From NCBI GenBank assembly GCA_910584435.1, contig CAJUAP010000011.1:5307-49740 (forward strand): DNA of 44,434 nucleotides, given 5' to 3'. Numbering within the stretch: position 1 is the first letter of the stretch; every line of letters starts with the position of its first letter. Source of the stretch: an uncultured Acetatifactor sp. Its GTDB lineage: Bacteria > Bacillota > Clostridia > Lachnospirales > Lachnospiraceae. The notes under the pieces are model-generated. The model ran no database searches. It was not told the origin of the DNA and was given only the letters and a program-made list of their open reading frames with translations. Shown here piece by piece: positions 24,610 through 31,970 of the stretch. Both the position numbers and the translations under genes were made by a program.

Positions 24610-25869
24610 ATGGTGCTTATGGATTCTATTCGTATTCAGGGCAGGGTTGCCCTGCAGGGAAAGGTTCGCATACAAGGCTCGAAAAATGCCTCACTGCCTG
24701 TCCTGGCAGCTGCGCTGTTGGTGAGGGGGCGTTCCTTTATCAGGAATTGTCCCAAAATAGCGGATGTGCATTCCATGGTGAGCCTGTTAAAAAGCCTTGG
24801 CTGTAGTATACACTGGCAGGAAAAAGGACTTGTTGTTGATTCTTCACAGGTGAGAAAGGGTGAGATGCCTGAAGATGCGGTGACAGGAATGCGTTCTTCA
24901 CTGTGTCTGCTGGGAGCGCTGCTTGGCAGATGCGGAGAGGTTGTTATGGAGCATCCGGGCGGATGTGTGATCGGCAGCCGGCCCATTGATCTGCATTTGT
25001 CCGCGCTGAGACAGATGGGAGTGGAATTTACAGAAAAAGATGGCAGGCTTATGGCAAAGGCATCCAGGCTGCATGGAGCAAGAATCTGCCTTCCGTTTCC
25101 TTCTGTGGGTGCAACGGAGAATATTGTACTGGCAGGCGTGATGGCGGATGGCGATACTATTTTGGAAGGCGCGGCCCTGGAGCCGGAGATTCTGGCATTG
25201 TGCCGTTATCTGTGCTGCTGCGGCGCTTTTATTGAAGGGGCGGGCAGCTGCCGGATTGTGATTCACGGGGGAAGAAGACTGTGCGGTACAGAGTTTACCA
25301 TACCTGCGGACAGAATCGTTGCAGGAACTTATTTGTTCGGATGTATCGGAGCCGGGGGATGTGTCCTGTTGGAACAGGCGCCGGGAAAAGAAATGGCGGC
25401 AGTGCTGCGGGCGGCGGAGCAGATGGGAGGACATGTGTACAGTTCACCGGAGGGTATCTATGTTCAGGCACCGGTCCGGCCCATGCCGCTGCAGCTGGTC
25501 ACGGCACCCTATCCCGGTTTTCCCACGGATCTGCAGTCAGTGGTATTGGCAGTGGAAACCATAGGAATGGGATGCAGCAGAATTGATGAGGTTATTTTTG
25601 AGAACCGTTTTCGTATTCTGAAAGATTTGGACAAAATGGGAGCCAAAGTGCAGCAGAAGGATGCGCACAGCGTGCTGATAAAAGGAGTGGAGATGCTGTA
25701 CGGCAGACCTGTGCAGGCAAGGGAACTGCGCGGCGGCGCGGCTCTGGTGGTTGCAGGTCTGATGGCGGAGGGGGAGACAACGGTGAGCGGTTGTCCGTTT
25801 ATTTACCGTGGGTATGAAAATATCTGCAGGGATTTCAGAGAATTGGGAGCGAGGGTGACAAGTGTATAA
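24610..25869 (+). CDS. murA: UDP-N-acetylglucosamine 1-carboxyvinyltransferase
   Basis: First committed step of peptidoglycan precursor synthesis: transfers enolpyruvate from PEP to UDP-GlcNAc; target of fosfomycin. KVRIQGSKNASLPVLAAALL has the essential Lys; EHPGGCVIGSRPIDLH contains the catalytic Cys119, so the enzyme would be fosfomycin-sensitive in principle. FPTDLQ and ENRFRIL-like motifs follow. Start is uncertain: family alignment favours ATG 24610 or 24619 (MDSIRIQG); in-frame ATG 24535 would add 25 unrelated residues. It occupies the position where B. subtilis has murG-murB. Confidence 0.92.
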   Translation: MVLMDSIRIQGRVALQGKVRIQGSKNASLPVLAAALLVRGRSFIRNCPKIADVHSMVSLLKSLGCSIHWQEKGLVVDSSQVRKGEMPEDAVTGMRSSLCLLGALLGRCGEVVMEHPGGCVIGSRPIDLHLSALRQMGVEFTEKDGRLMAKASRLHGARICLPFPSVGATENIVLAGVMADGDTILEGAALEPEILALCRYLCCCGAFIEGAGSCRIVIHGGRRLCGTEFTIPADRIVAGTYLFGCIGAGGCVLLEQAPGKEMAAVLRAAEQMGGHVYSSPEGIYVQAPVRPMPLQLVTAPYPGFPTDLQSVVLAVETIGMGCSRIDEVIFENRFRILKDLDKMGAKVQQKDAHSVLIKGVEMLYGRPVQARELRGGAALVVAGLMAEGETTVSGCPFIYRGYENICRDFRELGARVTSV

Positions 25870-26599
25870 GAGCAAAAGAACCCATATTGCTGTCTTCATA
25901 ATCGTTATACTGGTAGTACTGCTGGGTATCGTGCAGTATATTAAGACGACCTATACGGTACGGACGGTTTATGTGGAGGGGAATATACATTATTCCGAGG
26001 AAGAAGTAAAGGAAATGGTCATGAAAGGAATCTTGGGAGACAATTCACTTTACCTGTCTCTGAAGTATAAAAACAAAGATATAGAAGGGATTCCTTTTGT
26101 GGATGTGTTGAATGTGGATATTCTGTCCTCGGATACAATTAAGATTGTTGTATATGAGAAAAGTCTGACAGGTTATGTGAAATATTTGGATACGTATATG
26201 TATTTTGACAGAGATGGCTACGTGGTGGAGAACTCCAGCATTAAGACCGTGGGTGTGCCTCAGGTGACAGGGCTGGAGTTTGACCACATTGCAATAGGAG
26301 AGCCGATTCCGGTAGCGGATGCAGAGGTTTTCAACAATATATTGGATATCACAAAGCTTCTTAAAAAGTATAATTTGATTTCGGATAAAATATATTTTAA
26401 TGGGTCGGGGGAAATTACGATTTTTTTTGAAAATGTGAAGGTGGCTCTGGGGGGAGACAGGGCTACGCTGGAGGACAAGCTCATGCTGCTTCCGAATTTA
26501 CTGCAGCAGCTTGCCGGAAAAAGCGGGACGCTGCAGATGCAGACGTATGATGAAGATAGTGGAAAATATACGTTTAAACCGGAAAAGAGTGGCTCATAA
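25862..26599 (+). CDS. ftsQ: Cell division protein FtsQ/DivIB
   Basis: Bitopic membrane protein of the septal FtsQLB complex. Short cytoplasmic N-terminus, transmembrane helix at residues 8-29, POTRA domain (TVRTVYVEGNIHYSEEEVKEMV) then the beta domain. GTG start overlapping the murA stop by eight bases indicates translational coupling. 245 residues, normal. Its TAA stop (26597-26599) is part of the terminal inverted repeat of the element that follows. Confidence 0.92.
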   Translation: MYKSKRTHIAVFIIVILVVLLGIVQYIKTTYTVRTVYVEGNIHYSEEEVKEMVMKGILGDNSLYLSLKYKNKDIEGIPFVDVLNVDILSSDTIKIVVYEKSLTGYVKYLDTYMYFDRDGYVVENSSIKTVGVPQVTGLEFDHIAIGEPIPVADAEVFNNILDITKLLKKYNLISDKIYFNGSGEITIFFENVKVALGGDRATLEDKLMLLPNLLQQLAGKSGTLQMQTYDEDSGKYTFKPEKSGS

Positions 26600-26727
26600 C
26601 AGTTCAGACAGGTCACCGGACTGTTACGAAAATGCACACAAAACGCAAGTCACGCAATAATTGCAAGGCGGCACGCCGCCTTTGGTGCGCAATTTTGACT
26701 TCGCGGCAGGGGCTGTCTGGACAGTTA
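26597..26727. mobile_element. MITE-like palindromic element between ftsQ and ftsZ (copy C)
   Basis: About 131 bases flanked by imperfect terminal inverted repeats TAACAGTTCAGACAG (26597-26611) and CTGTCTGGACAGTTA (26713-26727; 13 of 15 pair). Inside, a long stem: AAGTCA 26647-26652 with TGACTT 26696-26701, AATTGC 26659-26664 with GCAATT 26689-26694, AAGGCGG 26665-26671 with CCGCCTT 26676-26682. The left end alone also folds with CCGGACTGTTA, like copy A at 1569. No coding capacity. Its left terminus contains the ftsQ stop codon. Mobility is inferred only from structure and the related copies at 1569 and 12490. Confidence 0.6.
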
Positions 26728-26756
26728 CAGCAGTTCATAATTTTTTCAAAAAGTAG

Positions 26757-26785
26757 TTGCTAAAATGGTGAAAAAATTATATGAT
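26757..26785 (+). promoter_or_regulatory. Probable sigma-A promoter for ftsZ
   Basis: TTGCTA (26757-26762), 17-base spacer, TATGAT (26780-26785), about 55 bases before the ftsZ start and just after the palindromic element. A separate ftsZ promoter is expected since the ftsQ-ftsZ gap is 241 bases. Confidence 0.55.
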
Positions 26786-26840
26786 AGTAGATATGGAATG
26801 AAATAGAGAAGTCAGAGAGAAGAAAAAGGAGGGTATACCT

Positions 26841-28016
26841 TTGCTGGAGATTAGGACTAATGATGCTGAATCTGCTGCTAAAATTATTGTAGTTGGTGTA
26901 GGTGGCGCAGGTAATAATGCTGTAAATAGAATGGTAGAAGAACAAATTAACGGCGTGGAATTTATTGGAGTCAATACGGACAAGCAGGCTTTACAGTTGT
27001 GTAAAGCGCCGAAGCTTCTGCAGATCGGGGAGAAGCTGACGAAGGGCCTGGGCGCCGGAGCGAAGCCGGAAGTAGGCGAGAAAGCGGCGGAGGAAAGCGC
27101 GGAAGAGATATCGGCTGCTTTGAAGGGGTCAGATATGGTATTTGTCACCTGCGGAATGGGCGGCGGGACAGGAACCGGTGCGGCGCCGGTGGTGGCCAAG
27201 CTGGCTAAGGAAATGGGTATCCTTACAGTGGGGGTGGTGACAAAGCCTTTTCGTTTTGAGGCCAAGACCCGTATGGTAAATGCGACAAATGGAATCGAGC
27301 GTATCAAAGAGTATGTGGACACTTTAATTGTGATTCCAAACGATAAGCTTCTGGAGATTGTGGACAGGCGGACCACAATGCCGGAGGCGCTGAAGAAAGC
27401 GGACGCGGTGCTGCAGCAGGCAGTGCAGGGTATTACGGATTTGATTAACAGGGCGGCTTTGATTAATCTGGATTTCGCAGATGTACAGACGGTTATGAAG
27501 GATAAGGGAATTGCACATATCGGTATCGGCGAGAGCAAGGGAGACGACAAGGCGCTGGCAGCAGTGAAAATGGCAGTGGAAAGTCCTCTGCTGGAGACAA
27601 ATATTACCAGTGCAACGGATGTCATTCTCAATCTGTCCGGAGATATTACCCTGCCCGATGTAAACGATGCGGCGGAATATATTCAACAGTTTACAGGAGA
27701 AGATATTAATATTATTGTGGGTGCAATGTATGACGAAGGCGCAACGGACAGCTGTACGGTTACAGTGATTGCAACAGGTCTGGATGAGGCTGTGAACAAT
27801 CCGCCGCTGCAGACGCGTTTCGGGATAAATTCTGCGTACAGGCAGCCCGCTGTATCCAATACAGTGAAGAATCTGAACGTGCAGCCCACACCTGCTCCTT
27901 CTCAGCCGAATGCAGAGCAGCAGACATCCATGCAGGGGATACAGAAGCCGGTGGATATCCGCAGCTCCGTAGTGGAGAAGACGTTAAAGATTCCTGATTT
28001 CCTTCAGAGAAAATAG
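26841..28016 (+). CDS. ftsZ: Cell division GTPase FtsZ
   Basis: Tubulin homologue forming the Z-ring. KIIVVGVGGAGNNAVNRM at the N-terminus, the GGGTGTG signature at residues 107-113, and T7 loop NLDFADVQTVM. A flexible linker (about 325-370) leads to the C-terminal peptide KTLKIPDFLQRK that binds FtsA/SepF-type anchors. Length 391 is normal. The start is TTG with AAGGAGGG about eight bases upstream; no ATG occurs in the conserved N-terminus. ftsA is not adjacent. A strong terminator follows. Confidence 0.97.
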   Translation: MLEIRTNDAESAAKIIVVGVGGAGNNAVNRMVEEQINGVEFIGVNTDKQALQLCKAPKLLQIGEKLTKGLGAGAKPEVGEKAAEESAEEISAALKGSDMVFVTCGMGGGTGTGAAPVVAKLAKEMGILTVGVVTKPFRFEAKTRMVNATNGIERIKEYVDTLIVIPNDKLLEIVDRRTTMPEALKKADAVLQQAVQGITDLINRAALINLDFADVQTVMKDKGIAHIGIGESKGDDKALAAVKMAVESPLLETNITSATDVILNLSGDITLPDVNDAAEYIQQFTGEDINIIVGAMYDEGATDSCTVTVIATGLDEAVNNPPLQTRFGINSAYRQPAVSNTVKNLNVQPTPAPSQPNAEQQTSMQGIQKPVDIRSSVVEKTLKIPDFLQRK

Positions 28017-28078
28017 CATTTTCACATGATAAATAACATTACCAAATGATTTGAACCAGTTATCATCTTATTTTATGA

Positions 28079-28107
28079 GCCGGGCGCAGGAAAGCCCGGC
28101 TTTTTTT
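28079..28107 (+). terminator. Rho-independent terminator after ftsZ
   Basis: GCCGGGC (28079-28085), loop GCAGGAAA, GCCCGGC (28094-28100), followed by seven T. The T-tract runs directly into a Spo0A box of the next promoter. Confidence 0.95.
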
Positions 28108-28171
28108 GTCGAAAATTTTTATGGAATCCACACTCTATTTGACAAATTCTTAAGTCCAATCCCTTTATAAT
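28105..28171 (+). promoter_or_regulatory. Spo0A-type promoter of the spoIIGA-sigE operon
   Basis: TTGACA (28139-28144) and TATAAT (28166-28171) are perfect hexamers but 21 bases apart, four more than optimal. TTTGTCGAA (28105-28113) matches the Spo0A box exactly and TTTGACAAA (28138-28146), overlapping the -35, matches it with one mismatch in reverse. The B. subtilis spoIIG promoter has the same peculiarity: a sigma-A promoter with an over-long spacer (22 bp) activated by Spo0A~P at boxes around the -35. The -10 position places the transcript start near 28178, which excludes the GTG at 28176 as start codon of spoIIGA. Confidence 0.8.
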
Positions 28172-28193
28172 AATTGTGAAAAGGATGATGCCA

Positions 28194-29084
28194 ATGCACT
28201 ATGAATTATATGCAGACAGTTTGTTTCTGCTCAATTTTATCATGAACCTGTATCTGCTGATACTGGTGGACCACAGTACACTTCATACCGCAAGTGTGGG
28301 GAGGCTGGCAGCGGGCGCAGCAGCGGGGGCATTATGTTATTTTCTGCCCTTTCTTGGAACAGCTCCGGTATTCTTGAAGCTTGCGGCAGGTATCATAGCC
28401 GGATGTGTGGGAATGCTCTGTATCACTTTTCCCGTGAAGAGCTTTGGGATGTTTCTCCGGTTATTGGAGAGACTGATCGTATACTCTTTCGGAATGGGAG
28501 GGGCACTGCTGTTCCTGGTCAGAATTGCAGGACCTGCAAGAGATGCTGTCACCAGCGGTCTGGGGATTACGGGATTGGGAGGGCTGGTCTTCTGGCTGTT
28601 TCTCAGGTTCAGATATGGTTTGAGGGCGAAGGATAGTGTGTGCAGGGCTACGCTGCTTCGGGATGGAGAAGAGGCAGTGGTGTGGGCATTGATTGATTCA
28701 GGAAACAGTTTGGTGGAACCCATCAGCGGGAAGCCGGTCTGCATTTTGGAGCAGGAGGTATTTGACAGAATATGGAAGGGCGATGTGAGAGGATTTCGTG
28801 CCATACCTTACCACAGCATCGGGAAAAAGAGCGGAATTCTGCCAGGTTACCTGCTGCCCCAGCTGCTGCTGGAACTGGACGGCATGAAATTGTCATTTCG
28901 CAATGTATATGTGGCTGTCAGCAGTAATGATATTTCCGAAGCAGAAGGTGCTGAAGCGGAATCCGTGAAAATGATTATTCACCCTGGACTTTTGCAGCAG
29001 AGCAGAAAGGGTGGGCCGTTGAAACGGCAGAATGTGAGGCGTAATGATTCTGAAAGTGACGATACCGGGCAAAATGCAGTTTAA
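28194..29084 (+). CDS. spoIIGA: Sporulation sigma-E processing peptidase SpoIIGA
   Basis: Membrane aspartic protease that cleaves pro-sigma-E at the sporulation septum after a forespore signal. Five or so transmembrane segments in the first 150 residues (MHYELYADSLFLLNFIMN is the typical start), then the protease domain with ALIDSGNSLVEPISGKPV, whose DSG at Asp168 is the catalytic motif. 296 residues from ATG 28194, with AAAAGGA eight bases upstream; ATGs at 28185 and 28188 are in other or less well spaced positions. The end overlaps the sigE start by 41 bases. Confidence 0.93.
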   Translation: MHYELYADSLFLLNFIMNLYLLILVDHSTLHTASVGRLAAGAAAGALCYFLPFLGTAPVFLKLAAGIIAGCVGMLCITFPVKSFGMFLRLLERLIVYSFGMGGALLFLVRIAGPARDAVTSGLGITGLGGLVFWLFLRFRYGLRAKDSVCRATLLRDGEEAVVWALIDSGNSLVEPISGKPVCILEQEVFDRIWKGDVRGFRAIPYHSIGKKSGILPGYLLPQLLLELDGMKLSFRNVYVAVSSNDISEAEGAEAESVKMIIHPGLLQQSRKGGPLKRQNVRRNDSESDDTGQNAV

Positions 29085-29781
29085 AATGATACGCAGGGAG
29101 AATTTTCTCTTGCACAGAAAGGGGGAGATTCATTATATTGGCGGAGCAGAAGTGCTGCCGCCGCCGCTGGAGCTGGAGAGAGAGAGCCAGGTAATCGGCG
29201 ATTTGGGAACGGAATATGATGATGAGGCCAAGGCAATCCTGATAGAACACAATCTGCGGCTGGTGGTGTATATTGCCAAGAAATTTGACAATACAGGAGT
29301 GGGCGTGGAAGATTTGATTTCCATTGGCACCATCGGGTTGATTAAATCCATTAATACCTTTAAACCCGATAAGAATATTAAGCTTGCAACCTATGCGTCC
29401 AGGTGCATTGAGAATGAGATATTGATGTATCTGCGCAGGAATAATAAGACAAAGCTGGAGGTGTCCATTGACGAGCCCCTGAATGTGGACTGGGACGGGA
29501 ATGAGCTGCTGCTGTCGGATATTCTTGGGACGGATGATGATGTGATCTACCGGGATATCGAAAATGAGGTGGAACGTAAGCTGCTGCTGGGGGCGGTGAG
29601 TAAACTCTCGGAGAGGGAGAAGACAATTATCAGCCTTCGTTTTGGACTGGGAACAAAGGACGGACAGGAAATGACACAGAAGGAGGTTGCTTCTCTGCTG
29701 GGCATTTCTCAATCATACATATCCCGGCTGGAAAAGAAAATCATGCGGCAGCTGAAGAAAGAAATGAGTAATAATATTTGA
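29044..29781 (+). CDS. sigE: Mother-cell sporulation sigma factor E, with pro-sequence
   Basis: Early mother-cell sigma factor. EHNLRLVVYIAKKFDNTGVG, EDLISIGTIGLIK, KLATYASRCIENEILMYLRR and SQSYISRLEKKIMRQL correspond to regions 2 and 4 and are close to B. subtilis SigE. The first about 30 residues (MILKVTIPGKMQFKMIRREN and on) are a basic, amphipathic pro-sequence ahead of HYIGGAEVLPPP, where SpoIIGA cuts. GTGAGG at 29033-29038 supports the ATG inside spoIIGA. Overlap with the protease gene ensures co-production of protease and substrate. Confidence 0.96.
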   Translation: MILKVTIPGKMQFKMIRRENFLLHRKGEIHYIGGAEVLPPPLELERESQVIGDLGTEYDDEAKAILIEHNLRLVVYIAKKFDNTGVGVEDLISIGTIGLIKSINTFKPDKNIKLATYASRCIENEILMYLRRNNKTKLEVSIDEPLNVDWDGNELLLSDILGTDDDVIYRDIENEVERKLLLGAVSKLSEREKTIISLRFGLGTKDGQEMTQKEVASLLGISQSYISRLEKKIMRQLKKEMSNNI

Positions 29782-29891
29782 TGCAATAATGATGCAACAA
29801 TATTCTGCTTTAGGGGTTTTCAGACAGGGGGAAATGGGGTATAATATTGAAACACAGTCCATTTGGAAAATTTGTTACGAGGTAGAAAACG

Positions 29892-30197
29892 TTGATTCAG
29901 CGCGATGATATATTGTCCATGGAGTTTTTGAAGAAGACGGAATTTACAGGGTGTCATCAGGGGATGCGTTACCGGCTGGAAGGGATTTCGGCGGATGAGG
30001 GTGAGAAGAGGCTGCGCTGTACCATATGGCCCGAACCCTTTAATTTTTTTAAGACACCTGCGGAAGAAAAGGAATCTGCAGAGTTCCCTTTTACAGAGGA
30101 AGGTGTGGCAGAAGCGGTGGCCTGGATGAATGGGAGACTGTCGGAAGAAAAGGGCAGATGGGAACATGCGGGAGAGCAGTGGGATAAGTACCGGTAA
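29892..30197 (+). CDS. Small protein of unknown function
   Basis: 101 residues, TTG start with ACGAGG about nine bases upstream. I do not recognise a named family. The sequence is hydrophilic and looks like a compact soluble domain: FLKKTEFTGCHQGMRYRLEG, then CTIWPEPFNFFKTP, then EEGVAEAVAWMNGRL. Aromatic and Pro residues are unusually frequent in the middle (WPEPFNFF). No signal peptide or membrane helix. A TATAAT at 29840-29845 upstream may be its promoter. It lies after sigE and before a VanZ-like gene, but nothing links it to sporulation directly. Confidence 0.7.
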   Translation: MIQRDDILSMEFLKKTEFTGCHQGMRYRLEGISADEGEKRLRCTIWPEPFNFFKTPAEEKESAEFPFTEEGVAEAVAWMNGRLSEEKGRWEHAGEQWDKYR

Positions 30198-30244
30198 AGT
30201 GATGAAGCGTTGCTGTCTGCAGTGATAAGTATGGAGCATGGAAG

Positions 30245-30805
30245 ATGATTCATTATATATATTCGGATATGATATCTATGATAAAGTATCTTCCCTATGG
30301 TATGCTGATAGGGATACCCGTTTCGGCGATTCTGTTGTTTGCGGCGCTCAAACTGGGAAAGCGCAAAGACAAGAAACCGGCAGCACTGCTGCCGGTTGTT
30401 GTCTTTGGATTTTATCTTGCATTGATGATGGTAATTACATTTTTGTCCAGGGAGAGCGGCAGCAGAGACGGCATGGATTTGAAGCTGTTTGCCACATGGG
30501 GGATCAACACCAGGAACAATGCCTATGTGGTGGAAAATGTGCTGCTGTTTATACCCTATGGATTCTTTGGCAGCATGGCATTTGAGAAATTAAGGCATTT
30601 TCTGCCGAGTATCGCCCTGGGAGCTGCTACCAGTCTGGGAATTGAATGTATGCAGCTTGTGACCAAAAGGGGATTTTTTCAGACGGATGATATATGGACC
30701 AATATATTGGGAACGGTGATCGGTTTCTGCGTTTTTCGTCTGCTGTCCGGGCTGGTAAGCGGAATGAAAAAAGCGCATCCAGGGGAAGCGGAGGATATTA
30801 CCTAG
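30245..30805 (+). CDS. VanZ-like membrane protein
   Basis: 186 residues with four or five transmembrane segments. The VanZ pattern is clear: ENVLLFIPYGFFGS, then LGIECMQLVTKRGFFQTDDIWTNILGTVIGF (conserved E, Q, D, N and G), split here as two motifs. VanZ from enterococci gives low-level teicoplanin resistance; most family members have no known function. GGAG six bases before the ATG. It starts 47 bases after the small unknown gene, probably in one transcript, ended by a shared terminator. Confidence 0.88.
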   Translation: MIHYIYSDMISMIKYLPYGMLIGIPVSAILLFAALKLGKRKDKKPAALLPVVVFGFYLALMMVITFLSRESGSRDGMDLKLFATWGINTRNNAYVVENVLLFIPYGFFGSMAFEKLRHFLPSIALGAATSLGIECMQLVTKRGFFQTDDIWTNILGTVIGFCVFRLLSGLVSGMKKAHPGEAEDIT

Positions 30806-30844
30806 ACACAAAAAGAGATGGTTTTCTGCCATCTCTTTTTGTGT
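30806..30844. terminator. Bidirectional terminator between the VanZ-like gene and nrdR
   Basis: Arms 30806-30821 and 30829-30844 are perfect 16-base reverse complements around TTTTCTG. A-rich on the left and T-rich on the right, so it can work for both the plus-strand gene and the minus-strand nrdR. Confidence 0.9.
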
Positions 30845-30922
30845 GTTCAGGGGAAAGATTACTTATTTAAGTGCAATTTATACCCGCAAAAGCAAATAAT
30901 TGCCGTCTGCACAGTATAACGA

Positions 30923-30972
30923 GTGAACGCATCGGCAATCCGGAGCTGAAATCGGCAATTAAATGCGTTCAC
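30923..30972. repeat. 10-bp inverted repeat downstream of nrdR
   Basis: GTGAACGCAT (30923-30932) and ATGCGTTCAC (30963-30972) are perfect inverted repeats 30 bases apart. CGGCAAT occurs twice inside and once inverted (ATTGCCG near 30898), so alternative foldings are possible. Function unknown. Confidence 0.6.
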
Positions 30973-30989
30973 AAGTATAGGTTCAATTT

Positions 30990-31439
30990 TTATTCAAGCA
31001 ATTTCTTCAGTTCATCCATAAATGTATTCACATCCTTAAATTCCCTGTATACGGACGCAAAACGTACATAGGCTACCGCATCCAGGTCTTTTAATTTGTT
31101 CATTAACAACTCACCGATGAGCTGGCTGGATATCTCTTTTTCTGCCATATTGAATATTTCGTTTTCTACTTCATCTGCCAATACTGCAATCTGCTGTGCA
31201 CTCACAGGTCTCTTGTGGCAGGCGCGGATCAGGCCGCCTTCGATTTTGGCGCGGTCATAAGCTTCCCGGTTGTTATCCTTCTTAATGATGATCAGAGGAA
31301 TTGTCTCGATTTTTTCATAGGTGGTAAATCGTTTTCCGCATTCATCACATACACGCCGCCGCCGGATGGAATTATTCTCATCTGCCGGTCTTGAATCGAT
31401 CACTCTCGTGTTTTCATGGCTGCAAAAAGGACATTTCAT
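30990..31439 (-). CDS. nrdR: Ribonucleotide reductase transcriptional repressor NrdR
   Basis: ATP/dATP-sensing repressor of ribonucleotide reductase genes. N-terminal zinc ribbon with Cys3, Cys6, Cys31 and Cys34 (MKCPFC and CDECGKRFTTYE), then the ATP-cone domain. RRRRVC is the DNA-binding arginine stretch. 149 residues, typical. It is read leftward, opposite to all neighbours except ylmC, with its own promoter in the end of ylmC. Confidence 0.97.
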   Translation of the reverse strand: MKCPFCSHENTRVIDSRPADENNSIRRRRVCDECGKRFTTYEKIETIPLIIIKKDNNREAYDRAKIEGGLIRACHKRPVSAQQIAVLADEVENEIFNMAEKEISSQLIGELLMNKLKDLDAVAYVRFASVYREFKDVNTFMDELKKLLE

Positions 31440-31501
31440 GGGTTTCCCTCCGCTTTGGGGCTGTGCCGCCAGTGATTTTAATATTCCATATTACAAGTAG
31501 T

Positions 31502-31530
31502 AATGTATCATATTCAGCAGTGAATGTCAA
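31502..31530 (-). promoter_or_regulatory. Probable sigma-A promoter for nrdR
   Basis: On the minus strand TTGACA (31525-31530), 17-base spacer, TACATT (31502-31507) preceded by TGA (extended -10). The -35 lies within the last codons of ylmC, so nrdR can be transcribed independently. Confidence 0.6.
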
Positions 31531-31747
31531 CGAGAATAATGTCAGGGCCGATCTGCCGGATATCTTTATATGGAATGACAATGTTCGGCTCGCAGTTTAG
31601 AAAGCCCAGAATGCGGTTGCAGCCCGGAACCATAATTTTACAGATACAGCCTGTGCAGTGGTCGAATTCCAGGTCGCAGACACGGCCCAGCTTTCTGCAG
31701 TCCTTGATATTGATAACATCTTTACATTTCAATTCGGAATAAAGCAT
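31514..31747 (-). CDS. YlmC/YmxH family sporulation protein (PRC-barrel)
   Basis: 77-residue PRC-barrel-like protein. LKCKDVINIKDCRKLGRVCDLEFD and the end VIPYKDIRQIGPDIILVD match the YlmC/YmxH family, which in Bacillus and Clostridia is linked to sporulation genes. Four to six cysteines are present (CTGCICK and GCNR). TGGAG precedes the ATG. It is divergent to sigG and upstream of nrdR, the usual clostridial neighbours but in inverted orientation. Confidence 0.88.
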   Translation of the reverse strand: MLYSELKCKDVINIKDCRKLGRVCDLEFDHCTGCICKIMVPGCNRILGFLNCEPNIVIPYKDIRQIGPDIILVDIHC

Positions 31748-31931
31748 TTTTCTTATCTCCAGATAATAATACCCTCTTTATTACAAATATGCAGCTGCCT
31801 TTCAAATGATAACAAAATACATCCATAAAATCATTCCTGTAAATTACACTTTCCCAAGGTCCCGGAGAATATTTTTTGCCTTGAAGCACATACTAGCATT
31901 ATGTTATCTGCTATGAAATTTTAACACAGCA

Positions 31932-31945
31932 CCCGTTCGGACGGG
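31932..31945 (+). promoter_or_regulatory. Tetraloop hairpin in the sigG leader
   Basis: CCCGT (31932-31936), loop TCGG, ACGGG (31941-31945), located 26-40 bases before the sigG ATG and ten bases before its ribosome binding site (AAGGAAGG, 31956-31963). No clear sigma-F or sigma-G promoter was found in the 31748-31970 divergent region; nothing else stands out there. Confidence 0.5.
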
Positions 31946-31970
31946 GCGGAACGAAAAGGAAGGAAAAGAA

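Noticed and set aside
26597..26727. Rho-independent terminator after ftsQ
   Set aside because: Stems are strong but not followed by a T-run, and the terminal inverted repeats fit an element better.
31748..31970. Sigma-F or sigma-G promoter for sigG
   Set aside because: No stretch matched both halves of either consensus at the right spacing.
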